This document shows, in pieces, positions 59,308 through 64,000 of a stretch of 64,000 nt of DNA. The notes beneath the pieces were generated by a model, which saw nothing but the letters and a program-made list of their open reading frames with translations, did not search any database and was not told where the DNA came from. This DNA comes from Dendrobium chrysotoxum (Eukaryota; Streptophyta; Magnoliopsida; Asparagales; Orchidaceae): assembly GCA_019925795.1 (NCBI GenBank), contig CM034314.1, positions 16,736,657-16,800,656 on the forward strand, in the 5' to 3' direction. The translations under genes and the position numbers were made by a program. Every line of letters starts with the position of its first letter. The stretch's first letter is position 1.

Positions 59308-60379
59308 TGATACGTCATCAAAAATTTTCTTGATCGGGCACGAATGGAGAGGCATATTAAAGTTGAAAACTTTCAAAATTAAATTTGGAACCATCCAAAT
59401 TCTGATTTTAACAAATTTGTAGTCAAATTGAACATGTCAAGAGACAAGCCCAAAGCCTAAAGCCCAAATGGGTCCAAATCAACAGATTAAAGCATATTTG
59501 AAAGGTTCAAAGCATTGGTTGGATGACTTGATGATCTCTAAATATGACATGCTTATAGTTGAATGCAGCGGCTCAACGAGACGAATCCAATGAGTCCAAG
59601 ATCGCTAAAATTTGACATCATTAAGAAACTTAAATACTTGAAAAATACTCTATGATCGGGGGAATCAGTACGAACCATTGGAGTGCTCCATCCAATGGCT
59701 TGTACTGATTCCCCCGATCATAGAGTATTTTTCAAGTACTTAAGTGTCTTAATGTTGTCAAAATTTATCGATCTTGAACTCATTGGATTTGTCTCGTTGA
59801 ACCGCTGCATTCAACTATAAGCATGTCATATTTAGAGATCATCAAGTCATCCAACTAATGCTTTGAATCTTTCAAATATGTTTTGGTCTCTTGATTTGGA
59901 CACATTTGGGCTTTGGCCTTGTCTCCTTGACATGTTCAATTTGACTATAAAGTTGCTAAAAATCATAGTTTTGATGGTCCTTTGAATGGACGACCGGTAT
60001 TGATTCCTTTGATTGTGCACTGTTTATTGGACATTTGAATGTCTTAGTGATATGCAAATTTGGAGATATTGAGCTCGTTGGATTCGTCTCGTCGAGCCGC
60101 TCGATTCGACTATAAGCATGTCACGTTTGAAAATCTTTTGGTCGTCCAATTTATGTTTTGAACCTTTCAAAGGCGCTTCGGGTCTTTGATTTGGGCCCAT
60201 TTGGGCTTGGATTGAGTCGAATTTGGTGTTGTTGGGTTCGCAATTCTTAGACATTCAATTCGACTGTAAGTTTGCTGAAATCGGAGCTCGGATGATCCCT
60301 AATTTGATTTCAGAAGTTTCCAACTTGATTTTGCCTCGAGATTCGTGCCTAATCAAGATAATTTTTTGCTGATATATCA
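59308..60379. repeat. Fold-back of LTR U3-derived sequence
   Basis: It begins TGATACGTCATC and ends GATATATCA, both matching the 5' end of the LTR at 61918-63337. About 59350-59671 and 59702-59985 are inverted copies of each other. The core arms 59635-59671 and 59702-59738 are identical over 37 bp, with a 30-base spacer that is itself partly palindromic (CCATTGG/CCAATGG). A third U3 copy, in the same orientation as the right arm, fills about 59970-60379. Confidence 0.9.
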
Positions 60380-60430
60380 ATAATATTTATATAAATCCTT
60401 CTATTCAATAATGCCTACTAACCTACCTTA

Positions 60431-60549
60431 GGCTTCGTTTGGGACGGCTTTTTTATTGCTTCTTAAAACAGCTTTATAGTATAAAAGTTAAAATTTTTTA
60501 CTCAAAAGCTACTTTAAGAAGCAATAAAAAAGCCGTCCCAAACGTAGCC
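60431..60549. mobile_element. Tourist-like MITE, copy 1 (119 bp)
   Basis: The left end is GGCTTCGTTTGGGACGGCTT and the right end is its near-perfect inverted repeat (GCCGTCCCAAACGTAGCC). It is flanked by TTA on both sides (60428-60430, 60550-60552), as for PIF/Harbinger-derived MITEs. It could fold almost completely into a hairpin. Confidence 0.9.
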
Positions 60550-60969
60550 TTAATCAGGGATTTGGATGGTAGCCTTAGACTCAATATCATGATTGTTGTC
60601 ATTGACATATATGACAAATGAACACCGACCAACATAATTTATGACAGGTGAAGCTGTGACAAGCAAAGGGCTGTTATCCCAAAGCTGATTCCGTTTGAAT
60701 GAGGCCATTGTTGTGCCACCTTTATTGGGGTAAGGAAGGCTTATATTTTAGTAAGCCAGATTTTTTTTCTGGGACTTCTCTTCACTGTTTATTTTTCAGA
60801 TCGTAATCATAATTTTTATTTAGCCGTTATTTTTTTTACTATTTTTAAAAAAAATTTGGGCTTAAAAACTACTTTTTATAACAATTTTAATAAATTATTT
60901 TCTCTACAATAGCTTTACAAAATAAAAAGAAATTTATCCCAAATGAGAGATTATTACGTGCAGAGTTCG

Positions 60970-61070
60970 GCCTAGAGACCGTTCAGTTTTTGTGAGTGTG
61001 TGCAGTAAAAGTACAGTTACTGTTCACCACTGTGTTTTTACTACGCACACTCATAAAAGCCAGATAACAA
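60970..61070. repeat. Short fold-back, unclassified MITE
   Basis: GTGAGTGTGTGCAGTAAAA at 60992-61010 pairs with TTTTACTACGCACACTCAT at 61036-61054, with imperfect pairing continuing outward. No target duplication identified. Confidence 0.6.
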
Positions 61071-61776
61071 ACATTTAAGTATTTTAAGAACTGAGTTTAT
61101 TTATGATTCCATTTTCTTATCACTTTGATGTGTGATGTAATGATGGTATGTAACTGTGCACATTAGGATAGTGATATTTGTTATAGGTCCCTAAAAGGTA
61201 TTATATAAATTTTCTTAAGGGGTGTTGTTAGCCTATGCCATAAAAGACATGCCAAAAAGAAAATTGAATGATGCTTGACATAAAGTTGCATTAGGCCAAA
61301 ATAAGAATATTTATAATTTTTCTTGTACTAATCATATATTTTATGTAACATATTATTTTATCATGTACTTTTTTTGGCCTACAAAAGCCTTTTTGCCAAA
61401 CTTTATAACATATGATTTTATCATCTAATTTTGTAACTAATTTTATCTTTAACTTAAATGACATATATTAAAAAGAATACTTTGCATTATTTGCCAAAAT
61501 TTATAACTCCACCATGTAGAATAAATAATCTAATAATGATCTTTTTGTCACTTGTATTTTCTTGATTTAATATTTAAAAATATTTTTGGAATTTGATTTT
61601 GGGCTTGATTTATTTTACAAAAGCAAAACTTGAACCAATAATAAAAGTTAAAAAAAAAGCCAAAATTATAGTCAATAACCAAAATGATATTTTAACAACC
61701 AAACCAAACCCATCAAATAGGATTAGTTCAATTCTTTTTTTTTTCTTTAATTTTATCAAAATAATGTACACCCTTA
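61071..61776. other. AT-rich intergenic stretch
   Basis: No gene recognised between the fold-back and the second MITE. Confidence 0.4.
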
Positions 61777-61909
61777 AACTTCGTTTGGACAGCTTTTTTA
61801 TTGCTTCTTAAAATGGAGTTTTAGTATAAAATTTTTAATTTCATGGGTTAAATTTTTGTACTAAAATTTCATTTTAAGAAATAATAAAAAAGCAGTCCCA
61901 AACGAAACC
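61777..61909. mobile_element. Tourist-like MITE, copy 2 (133 bp)
   Basis: Same family as 60431-60549: CTTCGTTTGGACAGCTTTTT at the left and its inverted form (AGCAGTCCCAAACGAAACC) at the right. TTA occurs at 61774-61776 and 61910-61912. The inner sequence differs from copy 1, and the first two bases are diverged. Confidence 0.88.
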
Positions 61910-61917
61910 TTAGTCTT

Positions 61918-63337
61918 TGTTGCGTCCTGGAGTATTCACGGCGGTAGAGAAATATAAAGCTTAATGTCTTAACATTGTGCGAAGATCCAGCTCGCAATCA
62001 GATAAGAGAGAGGGTGTTGCATTCATTCGAGACACCAAAGTTTTTATGTGGAAACCCCTGAAAAGGGGAAAAACCACGGGGCCTGACCTAGTTTGAATGA
62101 ATCCACTATTATCTGCAGTCGATTACAAAGGAGGCCATTCCTTAGGAGAAGGCCTTGGCTTGATATCACAAATATATATCATGTGGGGATTATAATAATT
62201 GACATAGATATGTTTGTTTGGTCGGTAGGACCATAATTGATAGACAACGAAGGTCGGAAAGATCGTAGTCGACAGTCATTGGAGGTCAGAAAGATCGTAG
62301 TCTAATGATAGAGGTCGAGAAGACCTTAGTTGGTCGTACGACGGAGTTCAGAAGGGCTGTAGTCGACTGGCGTTGGAGGTCAGAAGGACTGTAGTAGGCG
62401 ACGGAGGTCGGAAGGACCGTAGTCGGCAGGAGACAAGGGTTAGAAAGACCGTAGTCGTAAGGCGGTGGTCCGGCAAAAGTCCGGGCCTCAAGTGGTGGTC
62501 CGGCAGAAATTCGGGCCTCAGGCGGTGGTCGGGTAGATGTCCGGGCCTCAAGTGGTGGTTCAGCAGAAGTTCAGACCTCAAGTGGTGGTCTGGCAGAAGT
62601 CCGGGCCTCAGGTGGTGGTCCGGCAGCACTCCGGTGTCAGGCGGTGGTCCAGCAGTGGCACTTCAGCGTCAGGGGACCCTCCGGCTTCGGGTGGTACTTC
62701 GACGTCCTTTGATGGTCTGGTGGTGGTTCGACAGAACTGCGGCGTCCCTTGGTGGTCCGACGGTGGTGTGACAGAACTTCGGCGGTGGTCGAAGAGGAGC
62801 TAGGCGGCTGAAACTTTCTTCCTTCTCTTCCTTCTTCTATCTTGGCTCCCCTTCAAGAGGAAATGGGGTTCTATTTATAGAATTCTTGAGTGGCATGGCT
62901 TGTAAATAATTGGAAGATCAAGGGTAAATTGGGAGTGGTTCGGATGGACGTCCGATCTTGATTCCTGTGATCATGCACCATTCAATGGACCTTTGACTGT
63001 CTTAATGATATCAGAATTTGATGATCTTAGGCTTGTTGGATTCGTCTCCTTGAGCCGCTCGATTCGACTATAAGCATGTCACAATTGGAGACCTTTTGGT
63101 GACCCAAATTGTGGTTTGATCCTTCCAAAAGTGTTTCGAGTCTTTGATTTGGACTTATTTGGGCTCGGATTGGGTCTATTTCGGTGTCGTTGGATTCGTG
63201 TTTCCAAGACGCTCAATTCAACTATAAGTTTGTAGAAATCAGAGTTTGGATGGTCTCAATTTTAATTTTTGAAGCTTTCCACTTGATTTTGCCTCAAGAT
63301 TTGTGTCTGGTCAAGATAATTTTTTGATGATGTATCA
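61918..63337 (-). mobile_element. Solo LTR, 1420 bp, with 5-bp target duplication
   Basis: The ends are TGTTGCG (plus strand, 61918) and GTATCA (63337), the TG...CA of an LTR. GTCTT flanks it on both sides (61913-61917 and 63338-63342). On the minus strand, U3 is followed by CTATAAATAG (about 62870), a TATA box, then a repeat-rich leader and a block at about 62040-62090 resembling the conserved GGGGTTTCCACATAAAAAC element of copia-type LTRs. No internal domain is present, so recombination between two LTRs has removed it. Confidence 0.92.
62226..62700 (-). repeat. Two adjoining minisatellites of about 30-bp period inside the solo LTR
   Basis: The left array (62226-62460) has units like GGTCGGAAGGACCGTAGTCG. 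The right array (62460-62650) has units like GGTGGTCCGGCAGAAGTCCG. Because the period is a multiple of three, open frames appear on both strands; I do not call them genes. The left array is related to 23720-24010. Confidence 0.85.
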
Positions 63338-63342
63338 GTCTT

Positions 63343-64000
63343 ACCTTTATTTAAGAGTTTTTTAGGAGATGGTCACTTTTAAGTTGTAACTAACCATAAG
63401 AGTATCTCTTATGAGAAATCTAAACCTTAGAATTAAGGTAAATCCTCTTCAATTCAATCATATTGGATAAAGGAAGAATATATACCCAAGTTTCAAAATT
63501 TCTATGCATTTTTGTCTTTGAATTCATGATAGAATTATGTTCTTTACAAAGAACTCATTTATAAAAATGTTATTTTTTAATTAAAAAAATTATTAATCAT
63601 TTGAATTCATATTAGAAGTTTATTTGTAACTTTTGAGATAATATACTACTTATGCTATAATTGTTCATTTAAGAAAAATCCTCCATATAACTTAATATTG
63701 GATAACCAAATGGTTACAACTTAGACTAATATTCTAAGGCCACCTAAGGCATTTCACTAATTATTCTAGGCTTAGTTAGATCATACTATAGTAGGTTGGG
63801 TTAAGATGGGCTAGAGTAAATGACTAAAAAGGGCTATAGATTACATGGGGTTGACTAAAGTAATCTAGGGGAGATTACTAAACCATTTAGAATTAGCTAA
63901 GATAATTAGTTAAGGTATTGGTCCCAAGATCTCAAAAATGATAAACATCATAAATTAAATAGTTGAAAAAAGGACATATTTTTTAGAATAATTTAGTTTT
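63343..64000. other. AT-rich window end without recognised features
   Basis: No open frame of note, and no TE termini seen before the window ends. Confidence 0.5.

Noticed and set aside
59635..59738. Perfect 37-bp stem considered as a bacterial-style terminator or a tRNA-like gene
   Set aside because: It lies inside head-to-head LTR-derived arms in a plant genome, has no T run, no cloverleaf and no gene before it.
62348..62803. Repetitive open frames on both strands (up to 132 codons) across the solo LTR
   Set aside because: They exist because the minisatellite unit is about 30 bp, a multiple of three. They have no start context, no splice partners, and lie within an LTR.

Overview
This is plant nuclear DNA: AT-rich, repeat-dense and eukaryotic in layout. 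One host gene has six exons with GT-AG introns, and almost everything around and inside it is transposable-element (TE) sequence from plant families: CACTA, hAT, RTE-type LINE, chromodomain Ty3/gypsy, Ty1/copia, and Tourist and other MITEs. Long TE-filled introns and this mix of repeats would suit a monocot with a medium or large genome, but I cannot fix the species.

Layout. Positions 74-8433 hold a structurally complete CACTA (En/Spm) element with matching termini and a 3-bp TAA target duplication. Its two transposase genes are decayed, and it carries scrambled LINE pieces. Positions 8434-13940 are non-coding repeat DNA containing a diverged duplicated block. Positions 13940-20770 are a minus-strand Ty3/gypsy wreck (integrase, protease, gag) broken by a hAT element (about 14436-17739) and by a solo-LTR-like insert (18791-20393). 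A small non-autonomous CACTA element lies at 21115-21816, then microsatellite and minisatellite DNA. A full-length RTE LINE on the minus strand spans 24787-27957 and is bounded by a perfect 12-bp target duplication.

The host gene runs on the plus strand from a TATA box at 29755 to a stop codon at 51262. Six exons join in phase to exactly 777 codons (776 residues plus stop), a serine-rich, probably nuclear protein that I do not recognise. Its third intron is 11.4 kb, bloated by a minus-strand Reina-like chromovirus (38195-45772). That element was itself broken, directly behind the catalytic FFDD motif of its reverse transcriptase, by a related gag-only LTR element (40760-43250; target duplication ATGTC).

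Downstream of the gene are a GAGCTCGAGC-rich MITE-like repeat (about 52338-52668), a badly decayed Ty1/copia element (about 53840-58215) with a 411-bp insert in its protease motif, and a long fold-back of LTR-derived sequence (59308-60379) with a perfect 37-bp stem at its centre. Then come two copies of one Tourist-like MITE (TTA duplications) and a solo LTR (61918-63337; duplication GTCTT) with internal 30-bp repeats. None of the TE genes looks intact. The only gene likely to make a working protein is the six-exon host gene.
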